From contig CM071568.1 in NCBI GenBank assembly GCA_036426205.1, positions 224,480,239 to 224,544,238 of the forward strand: a stretch of 64,000 bases of DNA, given 5' to 3'. The notes beneath the pieces are model-generated. The model was not told the DNA's origin and made no database searches. It saw nothing but the letters and a program-made list of their open reading frames with translations. This DNA comes from Ascaphus truei. Its lineage: Eukaryota; Chordata; Amphibia; Anura; Ascaphidae. Positions 1-12,469 of the stretch are shown in pieces. The first letter of the stretch is position 1, and each line of letters starts with the position of its first letter. The translations under genes and the position numbers were made by a program.

Positions 1-285
1 GGGAGCTGCTACTCACCCCCCCCTCCCGCCACGGTCTGGCATGAGGACCCGCTACTCTCCCCCCCCCTCCTCCACGGGCGCACGTAGGGAGCTGCTGCTA
101 CTCACCACCACACACCCACCCTCCCTCGCACGGAGCTGCAGAGGAGCTGCTTACTCAACCCCCTCCCATCCACGGGCCTGCAATGAAGGTGAATCTGCTA
201 CTCACCCCCCCCCTTCCACGGGCTGCAGGAGGGAGCTGCTACTCTCCCCCCCCCTCTCTCCACGGACTCGGGCTGGAGCTGCTAC
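1..285. repeat. Degenerate C-rich minisatellite
   Basis: An irregular tandem repeat with a period of roughly 40-60 bases. Each unit carries a version of GGAGCTGCTACTC followed by a C-tract and a CCACGG-type junction; units start near 1, 47, 88, 147, 190, 231 and 271. Open frames across it are low-complexity and I do not regard them as coding. Confidence 0.7.
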
Positions 286-490
286 ACACACACACACGCA
301 GGCACTCATACATACACACATACACACACACACACAGGCACTCACACACACACAAGCGCGCACACACATGCAGGCACTCACGCACTCACACACACACACA
401 GACAGAGGCAGGCACTCAGGCACACACATACACACACAGACACAGACAGGCACGCACGCACTCAGACACACACACAGACAGGCACTCACC
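281..490. repeat. Interrupted (CA)n microsatellite
   Basis: CA-rich tract broken by GGCACTCA and AGACAGGCA interruptions, continuing directly from the C-rich minisatellite. It yields false Thr-His and Cys-Val frames on the two strands. Confidence 0.9.
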
Positions 491-555
491 TGCTTTCACT
501 CCACACTCCTCCCCGCTCCCCAAAGCCTCTCCTCCTCCCGAAGCCTCCCCTCCCC

Positions 556-1299
556 ATTGACTCACAGCCACACCACGTGACGCGTCAATGCTAGGAAACA
601 CCATTCTCTTGTGTCTCCTAGCGGCTGACGCGCCACAGTGTGTAGTCAGCTGTGCCACCAGGGGGGACCGGGACCGGCTCGCGAGGATTCCCCTGCTGGT
701 GGGGAACTCGCGACTTAGCCGCCCGCGCCAACGAGCGCAGCGGGACCGAGGCCTTATTCATACACACACACAGGCACTGAACGGCTGGCTGCAAGGGCAG
801 GGAATGCACATCCACTTCTGCCCTGTCCTGCTACTCGCTGCACACACACAGAATCACTAGGACTGTGATGTTTTCAATGTGATGTCCCTCTCCCAAGCCT
901 ATTCTTCCTTTGATATCCTTTAATGTGGACATCGTTGCCAGGTCCGATCTCATCACTCCCTCCCTCCTTCCCCCTCCCTCCTCCTCCTCCCTCCCCCTCC
1001 CTCCCTCCTCCTCCCTCCCTCCTACCTTCCTGTCCATCGGCAATTCGGCATGTCAGCGACACACCGCTCTGCTTCCTCCCGGTTACCCTCCAGGATCCCT
1101 GGGCTCCTCCTCCTACGGCCCCGGCGGCGCTCAGTCAGCAGGACACAGGGAAGCGGAGGGAGGAGAGAGGCTGAGCAGCGTATCACTGAGTCTGATTTTA
1201 AATCCCCGCGCCTGCCTTCTTGCTACACCTTTCACTCTAGCACCGGAAGCTCTGTAGCAGCCATCTTGCTATACCCATGGCAGCTGACATGTGGTGGTA
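556..1299. other. Unclassified GC-rich DNA, no gene seen
   Basis: No protein or RNA gene is supported. It holds CpG-bearing sequence (556-760), a short CA run near 760 and 840, and a TCC-rich pyrimidine tract around 957-1030. The segment near 1240-1290 contains GCAGCCATCTTG, a phrase common in CpG-rich vertebrate promoters and transposon ends. Promoter activity is possible but not shown. Confidence 0.4.
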
Positions 1300-1430
1300 A
1301 CGGCGGCCGTTAGGAGCGGTGCCGCATGTCACAGCGGGTGTGTGGGAGGGGTGCGGCAGCTGTTAGGAGCGGCGCCGGCGGCTGTTAGGAGCGGCGCCGG
1401 CGGCTATCGCCGCCGCATGTCACAGTAGAC
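1300..1430. repeat. Short GC-rich tandem repeat
   Basis: The phrase GTTAGGAGCGG(C/T)GCCG recurs near 1309, 1361 and 1384, the last two 22-23 bases apart, and is bracketed by GCCGCATGTCACAG at about 1321 and 1412. This is a small CpG-dense tandem duplication. Confidence 0.6.
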
Positions 1431-1639
1431 GTGGGGGACGGGGGGGCCATGACGTCACGTCACTTCCGTTTCACATTTTGCCCCCAACTCTCCCGTTTTA
1501 CTCCATCAGAATAGGTGCCACTAAAGAAGTTTCACTTCAAAACATCTAAAGGCCATACAGTATTATGCTATATTTTTCTTGTTTGTTTCTTTTCATGTGC
1601 TGATACCATCATCCTTTGTACCATGAATTTCAGAGTGGC

Positions 1640-2190
1640 CAGGACAATTTTTTACTCAGGACACTTTACGGTTGTATATAGTACATACATATAGCATCAC
1701 CATCCTGTGCCTTTTTGTCAAGCGCCATCACCGTATCCCTCTGATTAACTTTTGAAGTGTAAAAAGTTATTTTTCTCTGTAATTTTAGTGAATGTGTCTG
1801 ATTCAAGCTTATGGTTACATCAGTAGATGGTGGTATCCAAAAAATTGATGGCGTTTCTATCAATCACTGATGTAAATCCTATAGTGTCAACCGAATCATT
1901 GAGACTGGGTGCAAAGGTAAGAAGACTGTCCTCATTACACACCCATATGAGAAAGATATCACCAATATATCGCACCCACATACGCCAATAGCCAATATCA
2001 TATAAACAGCGTTGCAATAAACAACATTTTGTTAAAATTTGTTCAGAAATATGTTGGCGTATGCGGGTGCGACATTAGAGCCCATCACCGTACCATGTTT
2101 TTATATGTAAAACATATTTTCAAAAATACTTTTTTCCCCTCAAGATAATGTTCAACAAATCAAAAATGAACAATAATGAACATGCATTCT
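1640..2190 (-). pseudogene. Penelope-like element reverse transcriptase fragment
   Basis: Reading the minus strand, the order of motifs is that of a Penelope-like reverse transcriptase. A GTVMG-type motif B with following APAYAN-like residues lies near 2045-2095, then RYIGDIFLIW (motif C) at about 1935-1972, then FLDTT near 1825-1840. Normal PLEs read Y(I/V)DD in motif C; here the first Asp is Gly (codon at 1961-1963), so the polymerase would be dead. The frame is broken between the two open segments (1820-2017 and 1666-1863). N-terminal, fingers and GIY-YIG parts are absent. The PLE assignment is firm from motif order; the subfamily is not determined. Confidence 0.8.
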
Positions 2191-2242
2191 CTGTTTGTAA
2201 ACAATCCTTCCGAGTTCAAAACTAACTTTACAGCCTCTAACC

Positions 2243-2310
2243 CAGTGGTTCCCAATCTGTGCGCCGCGGCGCCCTGCTGCGCCGTGGCTTGCCTAGAGGG
2301 GCGCCGCGAT
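2243..2310 (+). mobile_element. hAT-like terminal sequence (one end only)
   Basis: CAGTGGTTCCCAA followed by a GC-rich palindromic stretch (CGCCGCGGCGCC) resembles hAT-type terminal inverted repeats, which typically begin CAGNGGTTC. I did not find the matching opposite end in the window, so the element may be truncated or may run into the GT array and gap. Confidence 0.3.
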
Positions 2311-2659
2311 TATCCCTCGCCACCATACCTCCGATTATCCCTCCCCACCATCCCTCCTTAATGCCAGCCAGGGCCGCAGGGGATGGGGCCTCCGCTTTGT
2401 GCAGAGCACATGGTGAGTGTGTGTGTCTGCCTTCCTGCTCCTGGTTCCTCTGTCTGCTGGTGGCTGCGGTGTCCCGTCCCCTTCTGCCCTGGGTGATAGG
2501 AGAAGGTAGTGGGGATGCTGGGGGGAGGAGTTGTACATTTGCCTGTCCTGGAGGTGTGTGCAGGGGGAGGTGGGGAGCTGCCTGCATGGATCGCTTGCCT
2601 TTCCTGCCTTTCCTCCCTCCCCCTCAGTCACTCACATCCGTCGCTGCCTCTGCTCTCCA

Positions 2660-2902
2660 CTGTTCTCCACTGTATGTGTATGTGTGTATGTTTGTGTTTG
2701 TGTGTGTGTGTCTGTGTGTGTGTGTGTGTGTATCTGTGTATCTCTGTGTGTGTGTGTATCTGTGTATCTCTGTGTGAGTATCTGTGTGTGTGTGTGTATC
2801 TGTGTGTGTGTGTGTGTGTATCTGTGTGTGTGTGTATCTGTGTGTGTGTGTGTGTGTATCTGTGTGTGTGTGTATCTGTGTGTGTGTATCTGTGTGTGTG
2901 TA

Positions 2903-2941
<39 letters not shown>

Positions 2942-3007
2942 CTGTGTGTGTGTGTATCTGTGTGTGTGTATCTGTGTGTGTGTATCTGTGTGTGTGTGTG
3001 TGTGTGT
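2660..3007. repeat. GT/TATCTG compound microsatellite abutting gap
   Basis: (TG)n blocks punctuated by TATCTG. The last three complete spacers before the gap are 10, 8 and 8 bases long. The array at 15003-15218 ends with the same 10, 8, 8 pattern, suggesting both are the same genomic array. Confidence 0.9.
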
Positions 3008-3121
3008 NNNNNNNNNNNNNNNNNNNNNNNNNNNNNNNNNNNNNNNNNNNNNNNNNNNNNNNNNNNNNNNNNNNNNNNNNNNNNNNNNNNNNNNNNNNNN
3101 NNNNNNNNNNNNNNNNNNNNN
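3008..3121. other. Assembly gap (114 N)
   Basis: Run of undetermined bases directly after the GT array. Reading frames crossing it are meaningless. Confidence 0.99.
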
Positions 3122-3930
3122 GTTCCAGATTGAGAGTCTGAAGAGTGTGTTCGTTCCTATGTATTCGAGAGAAGTTGATCTTGCTGAGTGTGTCTGTCCT
3201 GAGGAGTGGTGGCTGTTGTCTGAGCATACGAGTGGTGTGCTCGTAAACAAGAGAGTGTTTGTGTCAAGATGAGAGAAGTGATGTTGTGGCTCCCAGAAGA
3301 GATGTGTCCACTGAGAGACGAGTTGTTTCGAGAGAGAGAGTGTGTCGTGTCTGAGAGAGTGTGTGTCAGAGAAAAGAGAGGTGGTCGAGAGAGTGTGCTC
3401 CGATGAGAGAGCAGTGTTGTGTCCTGAAGAGGAAGGATATAGAGAGTTTGTGTCTACCTGCATCTGCTGTACTTTTCGCTCGCTCCCCTTCTTTTTTTTC
3501 AGCCCTTTCTCAGGTCTGGCTATCCTTACTCCCTTCCCCCCCCATCTCTTCCCTTCTTTTTCCGCTCCTTGCTGTTCCCTTTTTTCTTCCTTTCCTTTCC
3601 GAGCGTGAGCGGGTCCCCTTCCTCCACGCGCGTTAAAGGAACCTTCCTCCGGACCTCTATCATAGTTCAGCACCCTTCAAGCCTATTGATTCTCCTCCGA
3701 GCTATTGTATTTTCTGCTCTACGGGTGGGTTGCCAAGTGGAGCCCTCTGGTTTCTAAGTGGTGCTTCCCCCCACGTCTCCACTTCTCGGTCGCCGTGAGA
3801 TGCGTTTAGTGGTGCCTCGCTTTCGTTCCCCCCCCTTTCTCCTGTCCTTACCCGTTCTGATCTTCTACTCCCTTTGTCCCCTTCTCCTCTTCCCCTTACC
3901 TCTGTCCTCCTCTGCTGTTTTAGGGCTGGA

Positions 3931-6900
3931 GATTATATTTATTTTATTTATTTATTTACATTTAAAAATTTTTACCAGGAGTAATACATTGGAGAGTTCC
4001 CAATCTCGTTTTCATTAAGTCCCTGGGCACGAGGTAAAGTGCAAAAATACCTGGTTCATACAAATCGCAGTTTACTGAAACTGAACAGGTAATACATTTA
4101 TATTACCAAGACTTGCATGCACAGTTAAAGAAAATAATAATTATTATGAGCGCGTATGAAACAGTTACAGACCAATTAATAGTGTGCAGAAGCTCTTAGA
4201 TCTTGAAAGAATCTTAAGCATGGTGAGTGGGATATGAGAGAGTCATCTGAGTAGGCTTTGTCCAAGTTTTGGTGGGTCACCGGATGAGAGGAGGTACTCC
4301 CTCCTGGACACTTTGTTTTTCGTCTTTGGACCATGAATAGCAGTTTCCTGGCGTGACTCAGGTGACTGGTACTCTGCATGTGGTAGTGAAGGGGGTGAAT
4401 GGAGCTTGTTTCAATTACATGGGTAGCCTTGCCCAAAAGTATTTGAAGGGGAGACAGAAAGGTGAACTTTCGCCTAGAACTCTAAGGATGACGCACATCT
4501 AGTTCTTTGACATTTCGCAGTGATGTGTGTTGTGAGTTGCCATTGAGAACAAAAACACAAATTGGGAATATGTAGAGGAAGTGTCAAGTTTGCTAGGTGG
4601 CGTTGTTAAGAGCCGATGCCATATACTATGTCTACCATAGTCAATCAATGGCTTAGGCTCCTGCTGTGCAATACGCTTCTAGCCAGTGAGACTTAGGGGA
4701 AGGATGTTGATTTCGCTGTAAAGTTAGCCACCAAGTTGGTCATCGGTCGTGGTGCGTCCAGGGCTATCATAAGTGTGCATCCCAAATGTTTAAGCTGGGA
4801 GTTCAAAACCATAGCCCTCAGGTATTTAAAGACTAGTGACAGTGTTAGAAGGTGGTTTCTTAAGCGTGGTTCTAATCAGGAGCTCAGTCCTGGAAGCTTT
4901 ACATTTTAGTCTTGGTCCCAAATACCATTGTTACAGTCTTGTCCAGTGTTTAATAAACTTTGTTTCTTGGGAAATCCAGTTTTCAGTCTCAGGTAATCAT
5001 ACTGAAGTTATGGTGTATAGCGTCAGAACGAGGCTATGCTTGTGCATCACGGATCTTGTCATCTGCATACATGTAAGTTTAGAGGCTCTCCTTACAAAGC
5101 TAGGGGGAAGATCATTAATAACACTGACGATAGAGGGCCCCGAAACAGAGCCTTGCGGACACCACAGGTTGATATCCGGGGGTTGAGTTAAGTCCGAGAT
5201 TGGCACATGTTTGGATCTTCCTGATATGAGGACTGAAGACCACTTTAAGTAGCAGAGATGTCTCCCTATTCGCGCTGCTGTGAGTTATCTGTTTAACGCA
5301 GGATGACATGAACCTCACTGTTTCCAAAAAGAACCCTTTGCAAAATTAGGATTACGCCTGTGCACCAGTGAGTTGTCCTCCGTTCCATTCCACACTGTAT
5401 TCTTTGGCAAACTCTTTAGCAGGTATAGTTACGGCTGGAGTGTTTTGATCCGAAACCCAGACTGGAATTTGGCAAGGAATAGTTTGTCTTGGTGTATGAA
5501 ATTGCTTTTGGGAGTGACCATTTTTCCATCACTTTGGTAGAATATGGGAAGAAGTGCGCATTTAGGCCCTGTAGTCTTTAGACCAGATGTTTTCATGCTC
5601 CCCACTTTTGAGGATGGGGACACTTGGAAACTCTGGCAGTTTCCAGGTCTTAGTATAGATATGCCTGTCAACAGGACGTAGAGTTTGACTATGGACGCAA
5701 TTGGTTTGCTCCCTACTCTCTGTTTCTCTCTCTCTCGCCGATCATGCGTCTCAATCTGTTTCTCTGGACCTCGGGACTCGGTTTGAGTAGTGAATTCGCT
5801 TCCATGGTGGCTGCTTTCGTCCAACGGGAATCCAGATCGTGCAGTAAAGATCGCCGCAAGGATCGCAGAACGCATCGGAAGATAACTGCGCAGCGAGAGC
5901 AAGTCACCGCATACTGTAAAACATGTCTGCGCCTCTATAGAAGGATGGTCGAAGACCATAGAGATCGTAACATGCAGAACCATACGGGTCGAACCTGGAG
6001 GATCGAGAATCGGGGATCTACGCCAATAAGTCGGACGTGCCAAAAGGTGCCCAGGGAGACTAAAAGAGTAGGGTGTCGTACCGATCAAAATCGAATTGAA
6101 GAGTCACTGAAGAAATCGGTGATCTAAAAAGACCATATACTCCAGGAGATTCGCAGCAAATGGAGGTATAATGGACAAAACGCGCACTGTTGAGCTAGGA
6201 GGAAAAATTGGAGAAATTGAAGAATAAGACGAAGTCATATACTAAACAACCACAGGAGCAGGTAAAGGTGGGAAGAAATAAGGGGAATTGGTCTTCATAC
6301 ACGGAAACTGCGTCTGCAGGAGTGCAGCTTTCGTTTATTTCCCCCCGTCTCGGAGGAAACCTAGACATTGCCAGTTACAGGAATCGAGAAGTCCACATTG
6401 GTGCTTAGTTTTAGTTTGAGAGCGCCTTGTGTAATCTCCCTCTTTCCAGATACTCGGCTAAAATTGAAATTGTGGGCAGGTGTTCCCGGGAGTGTCGGTG
6501 GGACTATAGGGGTTACTCCCAGGATCAGATTCAGGTTGGGGTTTCGTGCTGCGTTTCGCTATATAAGTTAGTGGCAAACACACAAAAGTAATCATTGAAT
6601 GTTTTGCATGTCAGTGGGGTTTGTCAGCGTATTATCCCCCTTAGTGATATTACTTGGTTGGGTTGATGGTAGGAGGCTGGATAATATTGTTAGCATAACC
6701 TTCAGATAGTTAGCTGGGTTTGATGGTATCTGGAGGAGATTGGTCAGAGTAAATACTGTGCTTTCTGCGGATACCTTGTTTGACCTTGTCACGAGTTCGC
6801 AGGCATCGTAAGTGATTGGAGATCCTTGGTAGTGCATTGACTTTGCTAGGCTTTTCCACAAGGATCCTGAAACTGGTAGAGGTGCCTATAAGTCCAGGTG

Positions 6901-7695
6901 TAATCCATGGAGGTGGGCCCCCCGTACCCTTATTTGGTAGTGGAGCAGGTGGGATTATCGCAGAGTTTCTAAGAACTAGGATGGAAAAGCAGAGCGCAAG
7001 ATCAGTGTCGGGATTAAATCAGATTTCTGTGCCATGGGCCAGTTGGTAAGAGTCACTCCAGAAACTGTTGTGGCGTTTAAAGTTTTGTAAATGTTCTAGT
7101 GAGGATGAACTTAGGGCTTGATTGGGCGGTTTAATTTTCCTTACCACAGTTACACTCATTGCCATGAAAAGTCCGGATTCGCTGCTCCAAGGCAATGAGG
7201 ATCAGAGTGCATAGGGTATCCCCGCCAGCCGGAAGATCCGGTGTGATATCTGCTGGGGGTGTGAGAGAGAATCCAATACTAAGCGAGGAGATGGTTATGC
7301 GACTTCAGTTTACTTCGTGTGGTTGGAAATGAGTTGCGAGTAGGTTAAGTGACTTGAGTTGTATCTGGATTTTTTGGTTTCTTAGGGTCAAGCCAATTGA
7401 TCGTGAAATCCCCTAAGAACTGCAGCGCACTCTTGCTCATTTCAGAGAGGAAATGGAGCCAAGAAATTGGGTGATATCAGTCAAGATTGTGTAGAGGGGC
7501 TTTAGGGGGCGGTAATAAGATGGCGCAACGCAAGATGGGCTTAGAAAGGGGAGCAGATTTTTTTTGCCAACTAGAGTTTCAAAAAGAGGGATGGAACTTG
7601 GTGGCGATGAACAGTGATAAGTGTAAAAAACCGTTCTGCAATATAAAATACACCCTCCTCCTCTCTTTGACTCTATCTCTTCCCTAAATGAGCTG
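3931..7695 (-). pseudogene. Noisy copy of the LINE at 15859-18770
   Basis: Starts with the (TTTA)n tail and ACCAGGAGTAATACATT-type 3' end on the plus strand and runs through the same sequence as the 15.9-18.8 kb LINE, in the same minisatellite. Single-base indels destroy the frame throughout. About 660 bases at 5712-6375 have no counterpart in the clean copy. Treat as a sequencing-quality duplicate, not an independent insertion. Confidence 0.8.
5712..6375. other. Unmatched block inside the noisy LINE copy
   Basis: The noisy LINE aligns with the clean one up to ACTATGGACGCAATTGGTTTG (about 5710; 17511 in the clean copy) and resumes near GTCCACATTGG (about 6390; 17566 in the clean copy). The clean copy has about 60 bases between these points, the noisy copy about 670. 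The block has no repeat structure or recognisable protein; an open frame at 5744-6127 is Arg-rich and matches no family I know. It looks like a low-quality segment of a long read. Confidence 0.6.
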
Positions 7696-8159
7696 GTAAG
7701 TGGGGGTGTTTTCTTCTCGTCTCTCCTTTCTCCCCGGCTTTCCGTGCCACTCCGCTCCCGTTATCCGCAATGGGCGGGAGTGTTAGTGGGGGTGTTCCCC
7801 CCTATATCCCCTTGTTGCTCGCTCCCACGGTACCCGTGGCTGCCCGCGCAGAGCGGTGGAGATGGTCCAGCTATGGGGGGCGGCGAGGGTGTGGGTGGTG
7901 CTCGGCTCTCGCGCGGCCTTTCCTCTTCTTCCCCCTGTCAATGTGTTGTGTTGTGTGGGTGTGTGGAGTCTGTTGTGGTGTGTGCATGAGAGGGTGTTGC
8001 AGAGAGGTTGATGTGATTGGATGTGTTGTTAGCTGGTGTGTGCTGTGTGTGTGTTGTTTGTGTGTGTGTGTGGTGTGTAGGATACAGAAGTGTGCACAAT
8101 TACCCACACACCCACCAAATCACCCCGTCTCCACCACCCAAAATCAACCCCAGTCTCAT

Positions 8160-9726
8160 TGCCCCCTGTCTGCTCGTCCTCTGTCTCCTTGCCCTCCTCT
8201 CTCTCCTCCTCTCGGGGTCCTCCTCGTTTCTTCTTCGAGGGCTCTCTCCCGTACTCTCTCCACCTCCCCGACTCTGCTCCCTCTCTCCCCCTCCCTCGTC
8301 AGTCTCCCCGCCTCCGCCCCTCTCTACTCCTATCTCTTCCCCTCTTCTCCTCTTCGCCCCCTCCTCGTCTCTCTCCTCTTTCCTCGTTTCCTTCTCTACT
8401 CCTTCCCCCTGTCTTACTCCATCTCCCCCTCTGTTGGTCCCCCTCGATTACTTACACTCCTCTCAGCGCTGTCTGCCCCTTTTCCCTCCCTGAGCCTAAG
8501 TCCCCCCGTCTTTAAATTCTCTCACGGCTGTCTCGAGTCCTGCGTCATGGCGCTCTTTCACCTCACGATCTAGCATCTCCCTCGACAGACTTTCCCGGCT
8601 TTCCCGTGGTGCGACTCGTCCTCTCCTTCCCCGGCACGTCGTCCAACCTACACCCCTCCGCAGTCTCCGCGCTGCCCGTCGCGGGCCCTCGATACACCGA
8701 CTGCGGTGACCGCTCCCCTGCTCCCATACACCCGCGTCGACATCCATTGCCTCACCTTCCCTGGCGGCTCCGTTTCCCACTTTCCTTCTGGCCTCCCTCC
8801 CATCCGGGTATCTCCTATGGCGCGGCTCTCCTCGCTCCTTAGTGGTCAGCATCATGTGCTCGCTCGTCCCTCCCTTGCAGAGGACTCACGCACACGCTCC
8901 TCCTATGGGCTCTGCTCTCCCTGTCTAGCTTCCTCTCCCAGTCCCTGCCGCCATCCTCCTGGCACAGCTCTGCTCATCGGCTGACCCTCACTCTTCACAG
9001 AGTCGCTGCTTCTACACTCTCCTTCTTTTGCGCCTGCCCAACAATTCCTTGACTCCTCCTCCCGTCCCTACAGGCCATTCCCCTGACTGCCCTCTTCGTT
9101 GTCTTCCTCCTCTTCCTCCCTGACCTATCCCTGTGTGTCTCCCACTTCTCCTCTCTCTCCTCCCCCTTCTCCTTATGGTGTGTAACTCACCTTTATAATT
9201 ACCCCGTCTGTCCTCCTCTACCTCCCCCTCTGCATAGTTTCCTTTTCCCTGTGTGTGCTGACCCTATGCTGTGTCTCCCTCTGGCGTCCCTGCTTATCCT
9301 CGCTCCTGTGTTTACCTTTGATTTTCTCTGGCTTTTGGCCCCTGCTTGTACTGTCACTACCCTGACCTTTGTACCCCTTTCGAACCTTGCTACGAACTCT
9401 ACCAGCTTGCTCTGACCTCTCTATCCTTTGACCTGGCTTTAAACCGCTATGATCCATTCTTCTGGAACCCCTGGTATTGGCAACGGACACGATACACCAC
9501 TTCATTCTTAACCTTACACCACCAGACGTTGCAAGTATTGTTAACCACTCTCTCTACAGGCCCAGCAACGCCTATAAAATCCAAAACACACCATTCGCTG
9601 CTATACAGCTACCCCTGCTTTGTTGTGCTCCCAGTCTTGGCTGTCCCCCCGCGCTCATGGTCTGTAATATACCCTCCAGTACTGGGGTCAATTGCCATGT
9701 CTGTCTGCGGGCATACAAGGCGTGAC
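8160..9726. repeat. Noisy copy of CT array and solo LTR
   Basis: Corresponds to 19205-20440. The right end CGTGACA with following CTCACC is recognisable near 9721, and the ACCAGACGTTGCAAGTATTG stretch near 9523. The CT-rich part is a few hundred bases longer than in the clean copy. Confidence 0.7.
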
Positions 9727-10157
9727 ACTCACCCCTCTCTCGTCTCACCCTCTCTTTTCTCTCAACCCTCTCCTCTCACCCTCTCTCTTTATCTGTCTCA
9801 CACTCTGTTTCGGGACTCTCTTATTTACCCCTATATTACGCCTATATACAGAACCGACATCATTCTCATATCTTGCTTGTCAATCTTCCAGAATCTGAAC
9901 TCAAGCTTCACATGAAGACATCGGAACCAACCCCCCTAACCAGAGACAGTATCAGGAACACCTCCCTCCTCCAATGCATAACATTGCGGGAATGCGGGTA
10001 CCTGGTACTGTGTAGGTGGATCCTGTGGATCAGGTAAGTCCCCAGGCGGATTGCTGTCTATAGATTGTGAAGTCGGGGACTCCAGACACCTGGTTTAAGG
10101 CGTTCTATGGAACTTCATATCACACCTGGCTCTTTTATTTCTAGATCAAACATTTAC

Positions 10158-10243
10158 CACACACACACACACAAAACACACACAACCACACCAACACACC
10201 ACCACACACACACACCACACCACACCTACACCACACACCCCAT

Positions 10244-10292
<49 letters not shown>
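10158..10292. repeat. (CA)n microsatellite, noisy copy
   Basis: CA repeat with scattered ACC and AAC interruptions, matching the pure array at 20843-20936. The interruptions look like read errors. Confidence 0.85.
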
Positions 10293-10296
<4 letters not shown>

Positions 10297-10540
10297 TCTA
10301 TGTAGTATAATGTAATACACATAAATCCATTTGTAAAAACGAATTTTCCTGCACTAGTAATTATTAAATGTTTTGTATTTATAATCTTTATTTTAAAGTC
10401 GGAGGTTGGGGCGAGACTATGGTTGGGGTGGCTGGACTAAGTGGCGGTAGATTTTTGGTTGTGCTAGTGAGATTTTTGGGTGATTGTTTGAACCCTATAT
10501 AATAAAAACTACTATATATATATATTACTCACATTAGGAT

Positions 10541-12195
10541 CCTGGACAATAATTTGAACACTGATACAAGGTTTTTTATTTCAGCTGTTTACCAAATAAA
10601 TTTCAAGTATACAGTTAAATAATGAATATGGGCCTCGAAAGTTGCCAGTCTATCGTTCTTTAATTTGAGGATATTCACATCCAAATTGAGGACGGGTTTA
10701 GGACTGACATATCAGTTTAATATGTAGCCACCCCTTTTTCAGGGACCAAACGGGTTAATTGGACATTTGACTCAAAAACCTTTTCATGGACGGTTTGGGC
10801 TATTCCTTTGTTCATTCATCATCAATTAAAGCAGTAAAGGTCTGGAGCTTATCTCCAGGTGACATTCGCATTTGAAGCTTGTTTTGTGAACCACAACACT
10901 GCGGTCCAAAACCAAGCTCCCAATGCAATGAAAACAGGTATCCTTAGGCTGCAAAGAAAAATAAAAAAATCCAATTCCGAAGATAGCGAGGACATTATGG
11001 ATAAGCCAAACAACTTTGTGGTAGCATTCTGTCGAGAAAAAAAAAACGCACTGGATGCTACTCGGCAAACAAAAAGCCTGGACTCCGCGAAGACACATGG
11101 GTGGATGATTTAGGATATTTTCCATGGGTAAGAAAAACCCTTCACAAACATCCAGCCAAGTGAAGAACACCTCTCCAGGATGTAGGCAATCATTATCCAA
11201 GTCTACCATAAAAAGACTTCACTAGACTCTACACAGGGTCATCACCACAAGGTGCAAACCATGTCATACACTCTCGAATGGACTAGCCAGACTTAAGACT
11301 TTGCCAAACATATCTCAAAAATAGCCAGCCCAGTTGCTGGAACAGCATTCTTTGGACAGTATGAACTAATATCAACCTGTTACCAGATGATGAAAGAAAA
11401 ATATTTTGGAGAAGGCTTGGATCCGGCTCATGATCCGAGCATACCACATCATCTTGTCAACACGGTGGCGCACGGTGATGGCATGGGCATGCATGTTTAC
11501 AATGGCACTGGGTCACTAGTGTTTATTGATGTTGACAAATGACAGAAGCGCCAGACTGCTATGCTGAAGTGTATGAGGGATATATGTCTGCCCAGATTCA
11601 GCCAATTCACGAAGTTGATTGGACGGCGCTTCACTTTACAAATGGACAAGACCCCAAAACATACTGTGAACAGCAACCCGAGTTTTTTTAGGCAAATGAG
11701 TGGAATATGTCTGCATGGCCGAGTCAATCACCTGGGACTCGACCCGATCCGATCCTGCATTTCACTTTGCTGAAGACAAAACTTAAGGAGACAAGACCCA
11801 CTAACAAACAACAACTGAAGACAGCTGCAGTAAAGGCCTGCAAAGCATTACAAAGTAGGTGAGACCCGAGTTTGGTGAATGTCCATTCTTTCCAGACTCA
11901 GCAGTCATTGCCTGCAATGGATATTCCGATAAAGTATTAAAATTAACATTTTTATTTAGGATTGTGGTTAAATTTTTCCATTAACGTTGAGCCCCTGAAA
12001 TAAGTGGACTGTGTATTAAATGGTTGGCAATCCTAACTGTTTCATACGATATTTTTGTTCAACCCCTTGAAATATTAAGCTAAAGTGCCTCCCTCTATTG
12101 CATCTCGTTGTTTCATTTCAAATCCTTGGTGGTTGCGTACAAGCCAAAATTATGAACATGTATCAGTGTCCAATTCATTTCCGGCACCTAACTGA
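10541..12195 (+). pseudogene. Noisy copy of the Tc1 element at 21165-22814
   Basis: Both termini (CATTAGGATCC-like at the left, CCGGCACCTAACTG at the right) and all transposase segments can be followed, but many one-base indels break the frame. Not an independent transposon insertion if the artefact reading is right. Confidence 0.8.
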
Positions 12196-12469
12196 TAATA
12201 TACATAATAGTTGATAATAATATCATACAGAATGATAATTCATAGGTAACTAGTATTAGTTATCATCGAAATCTTTGTAACCTGACGTTCATATGCCTTG
12301 TAGGTCTGTCATCTGGCTCATATTATCTAGGGTCCGTGGTTTCACAATCAATTTGTTTTACAGGAATATAGTCTAACTTAGTCACATTAGTGGAAAGGAC
12401 AGAGGTGAGGGGGACGGGAAAGAAAGACTCTTAATGCGAGTCCTATTTACAAAAATGGAGAGAAAATAA

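Noticed and set aside
41..580. Long open frames of His/Thr or Cys/Val repeats
   Set aside because: They follow directly from CA/GT dinucleotide periodicity and appear on both strands.
2509..3673. Open frames of 200-349 codons spanning the GT array and gap
   Set aside because: They read through undetermined bases and dinucleotide repeats; no protein features.
5744..6127. 127-codon Arg-rich frame
   Set aside because: Lies in the unmatched low-quality-like block; no motif and no counterpart in the clean copy.
7770..8573. 267-codon Ser/Pro/Leu-rich frame
   Set aside because: Arises from CT-rich DNA in the noisy copy; the clean copy does not preserve the frame.
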